From: an uncultured bacterium
GTDB taxonomy: Bacteria > Planctomycetota > Uabimicrobiia > Uabimicrobiales > JABWCH01
Assembly: GCA_938003875.1 (NCBI GenBank)
Contig: CALKWO010000231.1
Span: forward strand, 1-13,783
DNA: 13,783 nucleotides
Reading direction: 5' to 3'
In this document: piece after piece, positions 1 to 7,651 of the stretch
Layout of the letters: every line of letters begins with the position of its first letter
Position numbering within the stretch: position 1 is the first letter of the stretch
Notes under the pieces: model-generated
What the model was told of the DNA's origin: nothing
The model's database searches: none
The model's input: only the letters and a program-made list of their open reading frames with translations
Position numbers and translations under genes: made by a program

Positions 1-123
1 CAATTTTTCTCTTTTGTCAATACCTTTTTTCTTATTTTTTAAAAATAATTTGTAAATATATATATATTAATATATTATATAATAAATTTTTCCAGGAAAT
101 AATATATTTTTTAAATTTATCTT

Positions 124-152
124 TTGCAAAATCGTTTTAAATATGTTAGGAT
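124..152 (+). promoter_or_regulatory. Candidate sigma70-type promoter for the FHA/SpoIIE phosphatase gene
   Basis: A TTGCAA hexamer (124-129) lies 17 bases before TAGGAT (147-152), about 60 bases upstream of the preferred ATG at 215. The first 200 bases are extremely AT-rich, with runs of TATATA-like sequence at about 57-92, so chance matches are expected. I see no convincing Shine-Dalgarno sequence before the gene and no other gene in bases 1-202. Confidence 0.3.
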
Positions 153-214
153 AAAATTGTAGTAAAATTTCTTTTCATTTCCTACAATAGCTACTTAATT
201 GATTGGTAAATTTT

Positions 215-3200
215 ATGGTTGCTTATTTGACAATAGAAAAAATCAGTGAAAAATTCCGTGGAAGAGAAATTCCAGAGAAAATTGATCTAAACAAAACTTA
301 TACCACAATAGGAGATATGCCTCATCATGATGTAAGACTCCCTTTTTCTGGAAGCAAGGCAGCCTATTTATCGATCCATCAAGATGAAGATGGTAACTAT
401 TTTTTAACACCCTATGATATAAAAATTTTTATCAACAATAACAAACTTACGGAATCCATTTGTTTACGAGATAAAGATCTTATCCAAATTACAGAAGACT
501 ATACCTATACTTTTAATTATATTAAACCTATAGTTACAAAAACGGCTGAGCCTCCATCAAAGGAAATAGTACCTGCTATTGTCCCTCTAAAACCAAGCAA
601 ATCAGGAATTCTAAAAAAAACAACCCGATTAGAAAAGATGGATCGAAAGACAGCAGAGCAAACATTAATTCTATCAGCAGAAATTTTACCTGACCAAGCC
701 CAGAGAGAACCAATTGATTCTGAGATACAAGAGACCAATAAAGAAAATCAGGATAATACCTTGCCTTCTGTTAATATAGAAGGGGAAAAAACAGAAGAAA
801 AAACTTTAGAAACACAAGAGAACCAAATAGCAAAAGAGATACAAGAGCCAGCCAAAGAAAATGCACAGCAAGACACATCCTCTGATTCTAAAAACATGGT
901 TTCTGAAGAAAAAATCGAACCTCCTGTAGAATCAGAATCTAATCATCTACAAGAGCTAAACGAATTACAGACGGACAGCGAGTCGCATTCTCTTGACGAA
1001 AGTTTAGAAGCTGCAGAAAGCAGCTCTCAAGAGTCCCCAAGCATACAAGAAAAAAAAGTAGATCTTTCCTTAAGAGAAAAGAGAATAACCAGTGCTTTTA
1101 AAAAACAGAAATTAACATTAAGACACACATCTGACCTGCCAAAAGAAAATATAGAACAGGAATTACACCAAGAAATATCTCAACAAAATCCTATAGAAGA
1201 TTTGAAGCAAAATTTAATAGAAACAGAAGAAGGGAAAAAATTAAATTCTACACTCTCGAATGAAACTCCTAAATCTATTGGAGATAATGAAGACGCAATA
1301 ACACCGATTTCAACAGAAAAAAAACCAGAAAACAGAGATACAAATGAAGCACCTTCTCAGCAAGCAACAGATGCAGAATTATCCCCAAATACGCCTAAAG
1401 ACTTAATCAATACATGGAAACAAGCACTACATTGTATTATGGATCAGGCTCAACAAGCAGAAAAGATGGAATTTACTCCAGAAGATTCTAAGAACCTTAT
1501 CACTAACTGGAAAGAAACATTAGAAACATTGATGCAGCAAGCGGAAAAAAATATTTTGCCCATAGTAGACCAGGCTGCAACTGTCCCTAAAGATACGAAA
1601 AAAGCGAGTCAAAAGATAACATTACAAGCAGATAGTATAGGGGAAGAGGATTCTTCCCTTATTGCTGAAGAAGCTTCAAGAGAATATCTTACTTCAGAAG
1701 AAATAGAGGAAGAAGAAATACAGGAATGGGATAAGCCATCCAGCACATACCCTCCTATAGAAAAACAGGAAGAAAAAATAGCAGAATACAAAACATCCTG
1801 GAGAGAAACATTACAAAATTTAGTAGAAAAAAGCTCCAAGGAAAAAAATAGTATAAGCGATTCTAAAATTTCTGGAATCAAAATACCACAGCTAAAGCCT
1901 CCTGTCCGCCAAGAAGAAAAATTGACAAAAGGCAGAAGTGCACTAAGCGATTCTAAAATTTTAGATGAAAAAAATGCTCAAGAAAAATCCTCTTCCAGTG
2001 ACTCTAAAAAGCTTCGTAGCTTAAAAAAATCCTCTCTGGATGCAGCAAAGAAAAATACTTTGGATACCTTGAGAGAATCTGAAGCATCTTTAGACTATGC
2101 CAGTGAGCCAGAGATGACACTGATGTGGGATTCCAATATGCCAGTAGAACATCCCGTACAGGTGTCCCCAAGATTGATTTCTCCCTCTAGCGGAGAAGTT
2201 CTTGCTCTAGAAAAAGAGATAATTTATATTGGTCGTTCTGTATCTTGTGATATGTGTATTGTTGATGACTATATTTCCAGGCAACATCTGGAACTAAAAA
2301 GGATTCCCTTAGGGTTTATACTCAAAAATATTGGGAAAAATGATGTTTTTATAGAAAAACGGAGTTCTCAAAGTATATCTTTTGAAGGTAAAATTGCTCT
2401 GGAACAAAAAATTCTCAAGCCAGGAGAATCCACGCTTCTATTACAAGAAGCAATAATAATTATTGGAAGCCAAATCCTTTATTACTTTAGCGGAACAGAT
2501 GATAAAGAAATAAATTCTGAAAGCCAGGTACGAGAACGAAAATTCGATTTCTATAAAAATCTTGCCAATCACAAAAAAGAATTGTTAGATGCAGCCCAAT
2601 TGCAAAAAACCCTCATTCCGCCTAAAGTCATCTTTGAAGATCTTCAAATTGGCGTATGGTTTAAATATATGGCGATAAACGATCTTTCGGGTGATTTTTT
2701 CCTCTATCATCGAGAAGGAAATTCGTTATATTTTTGTTTGGGTGATGTAAGCGGACATGGTGCAGCCGCTGCATTGATGGCGAGCCAAATATCGGGAATG
2801 TTTAGAATTCTGGCAGAAAGACAAGAAAATGTAGAAGGAATTGCTCAATCTATCAACACCAATCTATTTAAGGCCAAAAGACGTACTCATAATCTCTATG
2901 CCCTGGTGGATATACTCAAAGTAACAAGCAACGGAATAGAATTATGTATTGCTGGAAATTCTGTGCCTCCATTATACTATAATGCAAAAGACAATGAACT
3001 CATATCCCTGGATACACCATCTACGCCAACAGGCTTATTCACATCAGGGCACTTTAAGACATATATAGATGTTCTAAAATTTGAAAAAAATGACATGCTT
3101 ATTATGTTCACAGATGGTGTCACAGAAGCAGAGATGGTTGATGGTGCCTTATTAGAATACGACAGAACCCAAGAATTTATTCAATACCAGATACAACAAA

Positions 3201-3301
3201 ACCAACCCTGGGAATTTTTCCTGGATAATTTTCTGGTCTGGCTCAAACAACACTGTGAGATTCGAGACGATCTCAGCATTGTGTTGATTGGAAAATTTTA
3301 G
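215..3301 (+). CDS. FHA-linker-FHA-SpoIIE/RsbU-type PP2C (PPM) serine phosphatase
   Basis: Predicted cytoplasmic signalling phosphatase of 1028 residues. Residues about 5-105 look like a degenerate FHA fold: the GR turn reads IGD at 32-34 and no SRxH is present. Residues about 110-640 are a Glu/Lys/Ser/Gln-rich, probably disordered linker with three Trp-centred repeats. A canonical FHA domain follows at about 650-757 (GRS 673-675, SRQH 688-691), so phosphothreonine binding is plausible. The C-terminal 240 residues are a PPM phosphatase of the RsbU/SpoIIE kind: the QKTLIPP-type linker helix near 795, LSGDFF (Asp827), GDVSGHG 843-849 (Asp844), FTDG (Asp967) and RDDLS (Asp1018/1019). The metal-binding aspartates are present, so it is probably active. 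The family's usual GGDFYD loses its last Asp here (Leu). An in-frame TTG at 203 is an alternative start, but ATG at 215 fits better. Such enzymes usually dephosphorylate anti-anti-sigma (STAS) proteins; no STAS or anti-sigma partner is nearby, so the substrate is unknown. Confidence 0.9.
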   Translation: MVAYLTIEKISEKFRGREIPEKIDLNKTYTTIGDMPHHDVRLPFSGSKAAYLSIHQDEDGNYFLTPYDIKIFINNNKLTESICLRDKDLIQITEDYTYTFNYIKPIVTKTAEPPSKEIVPAIVPLKPSKSGILKKTTRLEKMDRKTAEQTLILSAEILPDQAQREPIDSEIQETNKENQDNTLPSVNIEGEKTEEKTLETQENQIAKEIQEPAKENAQQDTSSDSKNMVSEEKIEPPVESESNHLQELNELQTDSESHSLDESLEAAESSSQESPSIQEKKVDLSLREKRITSAFKKQKLTLRHTSDLPKENIEQELHQEISQQNPIEDLKQNLIETEEGKKLNSTLSNETPKSIGDNEDAITPISTEKKPENRDTNEAPSQQATDAELSPNTPKDLINTWKQALHCIMDQAQQAEKMEFTPEDSKNLITNWKETLETLMQQAEKNILPIVDQAATVPKDTKKASQKITLQADSIGEEDSSLIAEEASREYLTSEEIEEEEIQEWDKPSSTYPPIEKQEEKIAEYKTSWRETLQNLVEKSSKEKNSISDSKISGIKIPQLKPPVRQEEKLTKGRSALSDSKILDEKNAQEKSSSSDSKKLRSLKKSSLDAAKKNTLDTLRESEASLDYASEPEMTLMWDSNMPVEHPVQVSPRLISPSSGEVLALEKEIIYIGRSVSCDMCIVDDYISRQHLELKRIPLGFILKNIGKNDVFIEKRSSQSISFEGKIALEQKILKPGESTLLLQEAIIIIGSQILYYFSGTDDKEINSESQVRERKFDFYKNLANHKKELLDAAQLQKTLIPPKVIFEDLQIGVWFKYMAINDLSGDFFLYHREGNSLYFCLGDVSGHGAAAALMASQISGMFRILAERQENVEGIAQSINTNLFKAKRRTHNLYALVDILKVTSNGIELCIAGNSVPPLYYNAKDNELISLDTPSTPTGLFTSGHFKTYIDVLKFEKNDMLIMFTDGVTEAEMVDGALLEYDRTQEFIQYQIQQNQPWEFFLDNFLVWLKQHCEIRDDLSIVLIGKF
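1391..1840 (+). repeat. Diverged Trp-centred repeats inside the phosphatase linker
   Basis: Three imperfect copies of a segment of about 22 residues occur in the linker. They read LINTWKQALHCIMDQA (Trp401), LITNWKETLETLMQQA (Trp432) and YKTSWRETLQNLVEKS (Trp529). The first two are spaced by 31 residues; the third is separated by an acidic stretch. The pattern W-[KR]-[EQ]-[TA]-L-x3-[ML] suggests a short amphipathic helix. Tryptophan is otherwise rare in the linker, so these are likely conserved docking helices rather than random low complexity. The function is unknown. Confidence 0.6.
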
Positions 3302-3336
3302 TTATAACAATTTGATTTTATTGATTTTATAAAAAA

Positions 3337-3365
3337 TTCAAGAAAATTTCAAAATTTTTCTTGAA
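3337..3365. repeat. AT-rich inverted repeat in the phosphatase-ffh gap
   Basis: TTCAAGAAAA (3337-3346) is perfectly repeated in inverse at 3356-3365 with a 9-base loop. On the plus strand it is not followed by a U-tract. On the minus strand the stem is followed by six T residues, which is the wrong direction for both flanking plus-strand genes. It could weakly terminate the upstream gene or act as an mRNA end structure. The gap also contains a 9-base tandem duplication, TTGATTTTA at 3312-3320 and 3321-3329. Confidence 0.4.
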
Positions 3366-3388
3366 AAACGAATAGAATACTTTACTAT
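3361..3388 (+). promoter_or_regulatory. Candidate promoter of ffh-rpsP
   Basis: TTGAAA (3361-3366) and TACTAT (3383-3388) are separated by 16 bases and lie about 45 bases before the ffh start. They match the sigma70 consensus at 5/6 and 4/6 positions. The -35 overlaps the right arm of the inverted repeat at 3337-3365. There is no Shine-Dalgarno sequence in front of ffh. Confidence 0.4.
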
Positions 3389-3430
3389 TGTGCAAACAAA
3401 AAAACATAAACCTTTTTTGAATAGTTTTCC

Positions 3431-4828
3431 ATGTTTGAAACAATTTCCAAAAAATTTCAAGATATTTCAAGAAAGCTTTTTTCCCCTGCCCATCTTACAG
3501 AGAAAAATATTGAGCAGGGTCTTCAAGAAATCCGAACTGCTCTTTTAGATGCTGATGTAAACTATAAAGTAGCTAAAGATTTTATTGATAAAATAAAAGC
3601 CAAAGCAATTGGAATAGAAGTTCTCAAAAGCATTTCTCCTGCTCAACAAATCGTAAAGATTGTTTTTGATGAATTAAAAGATCTCATGGGGCCTGTCGAC
3701 CATACTATCCGATCTGCAGATAGCTCTATGACAATCATTATGATGGTTGGTTTGCAAGGAAGCGGGAAGACCACTACTTGTGCTAAGTTTGCCCGCTATC
3801 TAAGAGAAAAGCAGTCTTTTAAGCCATTGCTGGTCGCAGCGGATATCCAACGACCTGCCGCAATCGAGCAGTTGACCATTCTTGGACAAAGCCTGGAAAT
3901 ACCTGTTTTTTCCAATCCAGCACTTACACCACCTAAAATTTGTCAGGAAGCGGTTCGACATGCAAAAGAAAAGGGCTATAATCTTATTATTTTGGATACT
4001 GCAGGCCGTCTTCATATAGATGAAGAACTCATGAAAGAAGTCAGTGCTATAAAGTCATTGGTCAAACCAGACAACATCTTTTTAGTGACTGATGCAATGA
4101 CAGGACAGGATGCAGTAAATTCAGCCCAGGAATTCAATGCTCGTTTAGACATAGACGGAGTAATTCTGACTAAACTAGATGGAGATTCAAGAGGCGGAGC
4201 GGCTTTATCCATCAAGGCTGTTACAGGTAAACCGGTTAAGTTTATAGGCATAGGAGAAAAATTAGACCGCCTGGAAGAATTTCATCCTGAAAGAATGGCA
4301 TCTCGCATATTAGGAATGGGGGATGTTGTCAGTCTTGTAGAAAAGGCACAAGCTGTCATCAATGAAGAAGATGCGATGGAAATGCAACAAAAATTTCTGG
4401 AAGCATCCTTTACTCTGCAAGATTTTTTAAACCAGTTTCAAATGATAAAAAAAATGGGGAATATTCAGGACCTTTTAGGAATGCTGCCTGGAGGATTAGG
4501 AGCACAATTTCAAAATATGCCTGTTCAGGATAAAGAATTTGCAAAAGTTGAAGCAATTATATCCTCTATGACAATAGCAGAAAGAGAAGATCCTGATATT
4601 CTCGATGGAAGAAGAAGAATTCGTGTAGCAAAAGGTAGTGGAACAAGTATTGAACAAGTAAATCATCTCTTAAAACAATTTAGAGAGATGCGTAATATGA
4701 TGCGTAATCTTAGCTCTGGAAGAATGGGAGGTATGCTAGGAAATATGCTAGGGAAAATACCTGGTATTGGTGAATTTTTACAACCTCAACATTCCTCAGC
4801 TCAAAAAAATAAAAAAAGGAGATCCTAA
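3431..4828 (+). CDS. ffh: Signal recognition particle GTPase Ffh (SRP54)
   Basis: The protein component of the bacterial signal recognition particle. It binds 4.5S RNA and signal sequences of nascent membrane proteins and docks with FtsY at the inner membrane. The 465-residue length is normal for the family. Visible in order are the helical N domain (1-90), the GTPase G domain with P-loop GLQGSGKTTT at 107-116, DTAGR at 189-193, TKLDG at 247-251 and the following DSRGGAALS, then the IGIGEKLDRLEEF linker. The methionine-rich M domain runs from about 300 to the end, with the RNA-binding SGTSIEQVNHLLKQF segment at 403-417. The tail has Gly/Met-rich and basic ends. The start MFETISKKF fits the family. 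It overlaps rpsP by one base (TAATG), so the two are co-transcribed and probably translationally coupled. Confidence 0.98.
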   Translation: MFETISKKFQDISRKLFSPAHLTEKNIEQGLQEIRTALLDADVNYKVAKDFIDKIKAKAIGIEVLKSISPAQQIVKIVFDELKDLMGPVDHTIRSADSSMTIIMMVGLQGSGKTTTCAKFARYLREKQSFKPLLVAADIQRPAAIEQLTILGQSLEIPVFSNPALTPPKICQEAVRHAKEKGYNLIILDTAGRLHIDEELMKEVSAIKSLVKPDNIFLVTDAMTGQDAVNSAQEFNARLDIDGVILTKLDGDSRGGAALSIKAVTGKPVKFIGIGEKLDRLEEFHPERMASRILGMGDVVSLVEKAQAVINEEDAMEMQQKFLEASFTLQDFLNQFQMIKKMGNIQDLLGMLPGGLGAQFQNMPVQDKEFAKVEAIISSMTIAEREDPDILDGRRRIRVAKGSGTSIEQVNHLLKQFREMRNMMRNLSSGRMGGMLGNMLGKIPGIGEFLQPQHSSAQKNKKRRS

Positions 4829-5088
4829 TGGCAGTTCGAATCAGAATGAATCTGATTGGCAAAAAAAATAGCCCATTTTATCGTATTGGTGCTTATGAAT
4901 CTCGTTGTCCTCGTAATGGTAAATGTTTAGAAATGTTAGGATGGTATGATCCCAGAAACCAACAAGCTGATAAGCAATTGCACGTTGATATCCAGCGAGC
5001 AGAATATTGGATTTCTGTAGGAGCATTGCCAACCCACAAAACAGGTTTGCTTCTTAAAAAAGCAGGCGTAAGAGTAAATAAAAAATAG
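4828..5088 (+). CDS. rpsP: 30S ribosomal protein S16
   Basis: A small-subunit ribosomal protein of 86 residues that binds 16S rRNA and helps 30S assembly. The family pattern is clear: MAVRIRMN start, KKNSPFYRIGAYESRCPRNGK, the LGWYDP motif, then AEYWISVGALPTHKTGLLLKKAG. A Shine-Dalgarno AAAGGAG lies at about 4814-4820 inside the end of ffh, and the ATG overlaps the ffh stop. The ffh-rpsP order is classic, but here the genes that commonly follow (KH-domain gene, rimM, trmD, rplS) are absent and a terminator-like repeat comes next. The MAVRIRM...YDP...YW.SVGA wording resembles Planctomycetota S16 sequences; that taxonomic hint is from memory. Confidence 0.97.
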   Translation: MAVRIRMNLIGKKNSPFYRIGAYESRCPRNGKCLEMLGWYDPRNQQADKQLHVDIQRAEYWISVGALPTHKTGLLLKKAGVRVNKK

Positions 5089-5115
5089 CTCTTCCATTCT
5101 TAAAGCATTGACGAA

Positions 5116-5198
5116 AAAACCAGAGAAATAAAAAATTTTTGTATTAGTCAAAATGATTTTGACCAGAACAGAAATAAGAAATTTCTCTGGTTTTCTAT
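5116..5198 (+). terminator. Long inverted repeat with nested hairpin after rpsP, likely terminator
   Basis: AAAACCAGAGAAAT (5116-5129) is perfectly complementary to ATTTCTCTGGTTTT (5181-5194), giving a 14-bp outer stem. The 51-base loop contains a second hairpin, GTCAAAA-TGA-TTTTGAC (5147-5163). The right arm runs into TTTTCTATTT, a U-rich tract on the plus strand. The place, just after rpsP, fits transcription termination of the ffh-rpsP unit. The long loop with an inner hairpin is unlike a minimal intrinsic terminator, so a structured 3' UTR, a processed small RNA or a small repeat element are alternatives. Confidence 0.55.
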
Positions 5199-5325
5199 TT
5201 CTATTCCTCCCAATACAGCATTTCTCAAACAAACTGTTTTGCACAACTGATTATTACAATTTCTAAATCTCATATATTGTCAAATTTTAATTTTACTAAT
5301 CCCAAAAAATTCTATGGAGAAGCGG

Positions 5326-6171
5326 ATGGGTATAAAAGCAGAAACGCTTTTGAAGATAATTCAATCCCTGGAAAAAAAGTACGGAACACCTCAAAAGCCA
5401 AATATCAAAATTCCTATTGTTGACCAGATTATAATCCATTTTTTATCAACTCAAGAAAAACAGGAAGACATAGAAAAAGCCTATCAGTCAATTCTAAAAG
5501 AATTTGTTGACTGGAATGAAATCCGAGTAAGCCACCTGAGAGAAATTCAACAAGTTTTGCAACCTTTCTTAAAATCACAAGTTAGCGAAAAAGCTCATAA
5601 AATCAAAGATGTGCTTCAGCAAATCTTTATGCTTTATAATAAAATAGACTTAGAGGCACTATGGGAAAAAGATTTTAGCGAAATCCAAAAATTAGCTCAG
5701 CAAATTCCTGGGCTAGGACAAGAATTTCTCTTAAAATTCATTTGTTATCTTTATTTTCAAGAAGACTCCCCCTTAGCTTCTTCCTTTTTTAGAATAGGAA
5801 AAAGATTAAGCCTATGGGACGAAAATAGCAACCAAACAGCCCTGAAAAAAAACTTTATCAAAGAAATCGGGTTAGAAAAATTTGCACATCTTAAAATTCT
5901 CTTGTTCATCCATGGTGAAACACAATGTCTTGCCAAAAGCTATGACTGTTTAAACTGCCCTCTTTGTAAAATTTGCAACAGAGTCCAGAAAGATCCCTCT
6001 CTACAAGAGGAAAATGAAGAAAAAATGGTTCAAAAAAGCAAAAAAGATTCAAAAGAATTAAAAATAGGCACAAAAAAAGAAAAGATAAAAACAAAAGAAA
6101 AAATCCAAAAAAATTCTAATCCCATAAAAGATAATGAAAAAATGAAAATATCAAAAAGGAAAAAAAAATAA
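5326..6171 (+). CDS. Endonuclease III-fold (HhH-GPD) protein, FeS cluster kept, catalytic residues lost
   Basis: A 281-residue relative of the base-excision repair glycosylase/lyase Nth. The helix-hairpin-helix IPGLG is at 127-131 and lines up without gaps with LPGVG of E. coli Nth. On this alignment catalytic Lys120 becomes Glu133 and catalytic Asp138 becomes Ala151, while the following F-R (155-156) is kept. The [4Fe-4S] loop is complete in C-x6-C-x2-C-x5-C spacing (Cys201, 208, 211, 217), with an additional Cys214. A low-complexity tail follows with 20 lysines in the last 51 residues, unlike standard Nth (about 211 residues). The start at 5326 is chosen because GGAG (5316-5319) sits 6 bases ahead; the in-frame ATG at 5314 overlaps that site and has no Shine-Dalgarno sequence of its own. 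It is probably a DNA-binding protein without glycosylase/lyase activity, or one with altered chemistry. It is monocistronic in this window. That it belongs to the fold is well supported; the function is inferred. Confidence 0.85.
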   Translation: MGIKAETLLKIIQSLEKKYGTPQKPNIKIPIVDQIIIHFLSTQEKQEDIEKAYQSILKEFVDWNEIRVSHLREIQQVLQPFLKSQVSEKAHKIKDVLQQIFMLYNKIDLEALWEKDFSEIQKLAQQIPGLGQEFLLKFICYLYFQEDSPLASSFFRIGKRLSLWDENSNQTALKKNFIKEIGLEKFAHLKILLFIHGETQCLAKSYDCLNCPLCKICNRVQKDPSLQEENEEKMVQKSKKDSKELKIGTKKEKIKTKEKIQKNSNPIKDNEKMKISKRKKK

Positions 6172-6222
6172 GGCCTTCCAGAAAATTTCTGTTATGTTGG
6201 ATGGTGTAAAAAAATAGATGTT

Positions 6223-6251
6223 TTGTAACGCAGGTTTGGGCTGTATATAAC
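6223..6251 (+). promoter_or_regulatory. Candidate promoter of the oxidoreductase-GH38 operon
   Basis: TTGTAA (6223-6228) and TATAAC (6246-6251) are separated by 17 bases and end about 32 bases before the preferred start at 6284. The fit to sigma70 is 4/6 and 5/6, at optimal spacing. I see no clear operator. A short palindrome CAGAAAATTTCTG lies further upstream at 6179-6191, immediately after the previous gene. Confidence 0.45.
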
Positions 6252-6283
6252 AAGGCATACAGAAAAGACTTTAAAGGATGTAT

Positions 6284-7651
6284 ATGTCTGGAATTCGTAT
6301 TTTTCGTAAAGTAGATGTTCTTGTTGTTGGAGGTGGTACTGCGGGGGCTATAGCAGCCATTGCAGCAGGCCGAGAAAAAACCAGCACCCTGGTTCTGGAA
6401 GAACTTGGTTTTCTAGGAGGATCGCAAACAGGCGCACTAGTAACACCTCAAATGCCCAACCTTATCGCTCATGAGCCACTCAATGGCGGAATCGATCTGG
6501 AAATTCAGCAGCGTCTGGCATCTACAAGAGACGCAGACATCTGGAAGGATGGAAATCCTGGATGGTTCAATCCAGAAGCTTTGAAATTTTTGCTGGATGA
6601 CATGGCTTTCGAAGCAGGAGTTTCTGTGCTGTTTTTTAGCAGCTTTGAGGATGTCATCATGGAAGGATCAAAGATTCTGGGGGTTCTAGCTCATCTGAAA
6701 TCAGGTTGCCAGGCAATTTTAGCAGAGCGTATCATTGATGCAACAGGAGATGGCGATGTGGCCTTTAAAGCAGGCGTTCCCTTTGAATCGGGAGATGCTC
6801 GGACAAAGCAAAACCAGCCTTTTTCTGTGCGCTTCCATCTGGGAGGAGTGGATCTGGATAAATTTGCTTCTTTTCTGGAAGCTTTAGGCCCATGCGATGT
6901 TTTGCGTAGTACGGAGACAGAGCATGTGCCTTTGATCCATACAGCTATGGTCTGGGGCAGAGAATGGCCCCTGGAACCTTTTTTCCAAAAAGCAGTGCAG
7001 GATGGAATTCTGCGCCAGAGCGATGGAAACTATTTTCAAGTCTTTACCATGCCTGGCAGGCCAGGAGAAGTGGCGTTCAATTGCCCCAGAATTTCAGAAA
7101 ATATCGATGGTACGAACCCCCAGCATCTAAGCGATGCCCAACGGACAGGAAGACAGGCAATTAGAAGATATACCGAATTTTGCAGGCGATATATTCCTGG
7201 CTTTTCTCGTGCCTATCTAGCTTTATCCGCCCCTATGGTAGGGGTTCGTGAAAGCAGAAGAATTCTTGGAGAGTACTATCTTACAGCAGAGGATGTGCTT
7301 ACAGGGAAAAAATTTGAAGACGCTATTGCCCGTTCTAATTATCCCATTGATATACATCGCAATCCTGGTGAAGAAGGCGGACAGCTTACGAAGCTTTCCC
7401 CAGGTTCTTTTTATGAGATTCCCTATCGCTGCCTGGTTCCTAAAAAGGTAGAAAATCTGCTAGTGGCAGGCCGTTGCCTGTCTGCTTCCTTTGAGGCGCA
7501 AGGTTCTGCAAGAATCCAACCAAATTGTCGTGCTATGGGAGAAGCTGCGGGGCTGGCTGCCTCCCTATCTCTTCAAGAGCATATTTCTCCCAGGGAACTG
7601 GATGGAAAAAAGCTCAGACAAGAATTGATCTTTCGCGGAGGCAGGCTGTGA
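6284..7651 (+). CDS. FAD-dependent oxidoreductase (FAD_oxidored, PF12831-like)
   Basis: A predicted soluble flavoprotein of 455 residues. The N-terminal Rossmann motif VDVLVVGGGTAGAIAA contains GxGxxG at Gly16/18/21 for FAD. Other family marks are FLGGSQTG soon after, DATGDGDVAF around 152-161, and the C-terminal block VAGRCLSASFEAQGSARIQP from residue 394, followed by CRAMGEAAGLAA. There is no signal peptide. An AAAGGA (6273-6278) sits 5 bases before ATG 6284 and overlaps an in-frame ATG at 6278, so 6284 is the better start. The stop overlaps the GTG start of the GH38 gene by 4 bases. Members of this family are common near sugar catabolic genes in Planctomycetota/Lentisphaerota-type bacteria, but their substrates are mostly unknown. 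By context, oxidation of a sugar or sugar-linked moiety is plausible (inference). Confidence 0.88.
   Translation: MSGIRIFRKVDVLVVGGGTAGAIAAIAAGREKTSTLVLEELGFLGGSQTGALVTPQMPNLIAHEPLNGGIDLEIQQRLASTRDADIWKDGNPGWFNPEALKFLLDDMAFEAGVSVLFFSSFEDVIMEGSKILGVLAHLKSGCQAILAERIIDATGDGDVAFKAGVPFESGDARTKQNQPFSVRFHLGGVDLDKFASFLEALGPCDVLRSTETEHVPLIHTAMVWGREWPLEPFFQKAVQDGILRQSDGNYFQVFTMPGRPGEVAFNCPRISENIDGTNPQHLSDAQRTGRQAIRRYTEFCRRYIPGFSRAYLALSAPMVGVRESRRILGEYYLTAEDVLTGKKFEDAIARSNYPIDIHRNPGEEGGQLTKLSPGSFYEIPYRCLVPKKVENLLVAGRCLSASFEAQGSARIQPNCRAMGEAAGLAASLSLQEHISPRELDGKKLRQELIFRGGRL

Noticed and set aside
203..214. TTG start four codons upstream for the phosphatase gene
   Set aside because: Neither start has a Shine-Dalgarno sequence, but ATG at 215 is the stronger codon and leaves the FHA-like domain intact.
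3337..3365. Intrinsic terminator for the phosphatase gene
   Set aside because: The stem is almost only A/T on the plus strand and is followed by AAAAACG instead of a U-tract; it is kept only as an inverted repeat.
7525..7647. N-terminal extension of the GH38 protein by 41 residues
   Set aside because: This frame lies inside the oxidoreductase gene. GTG at 7648 has GGAGG at perfect distance and matches the usual N-terminus just before HTHWD.
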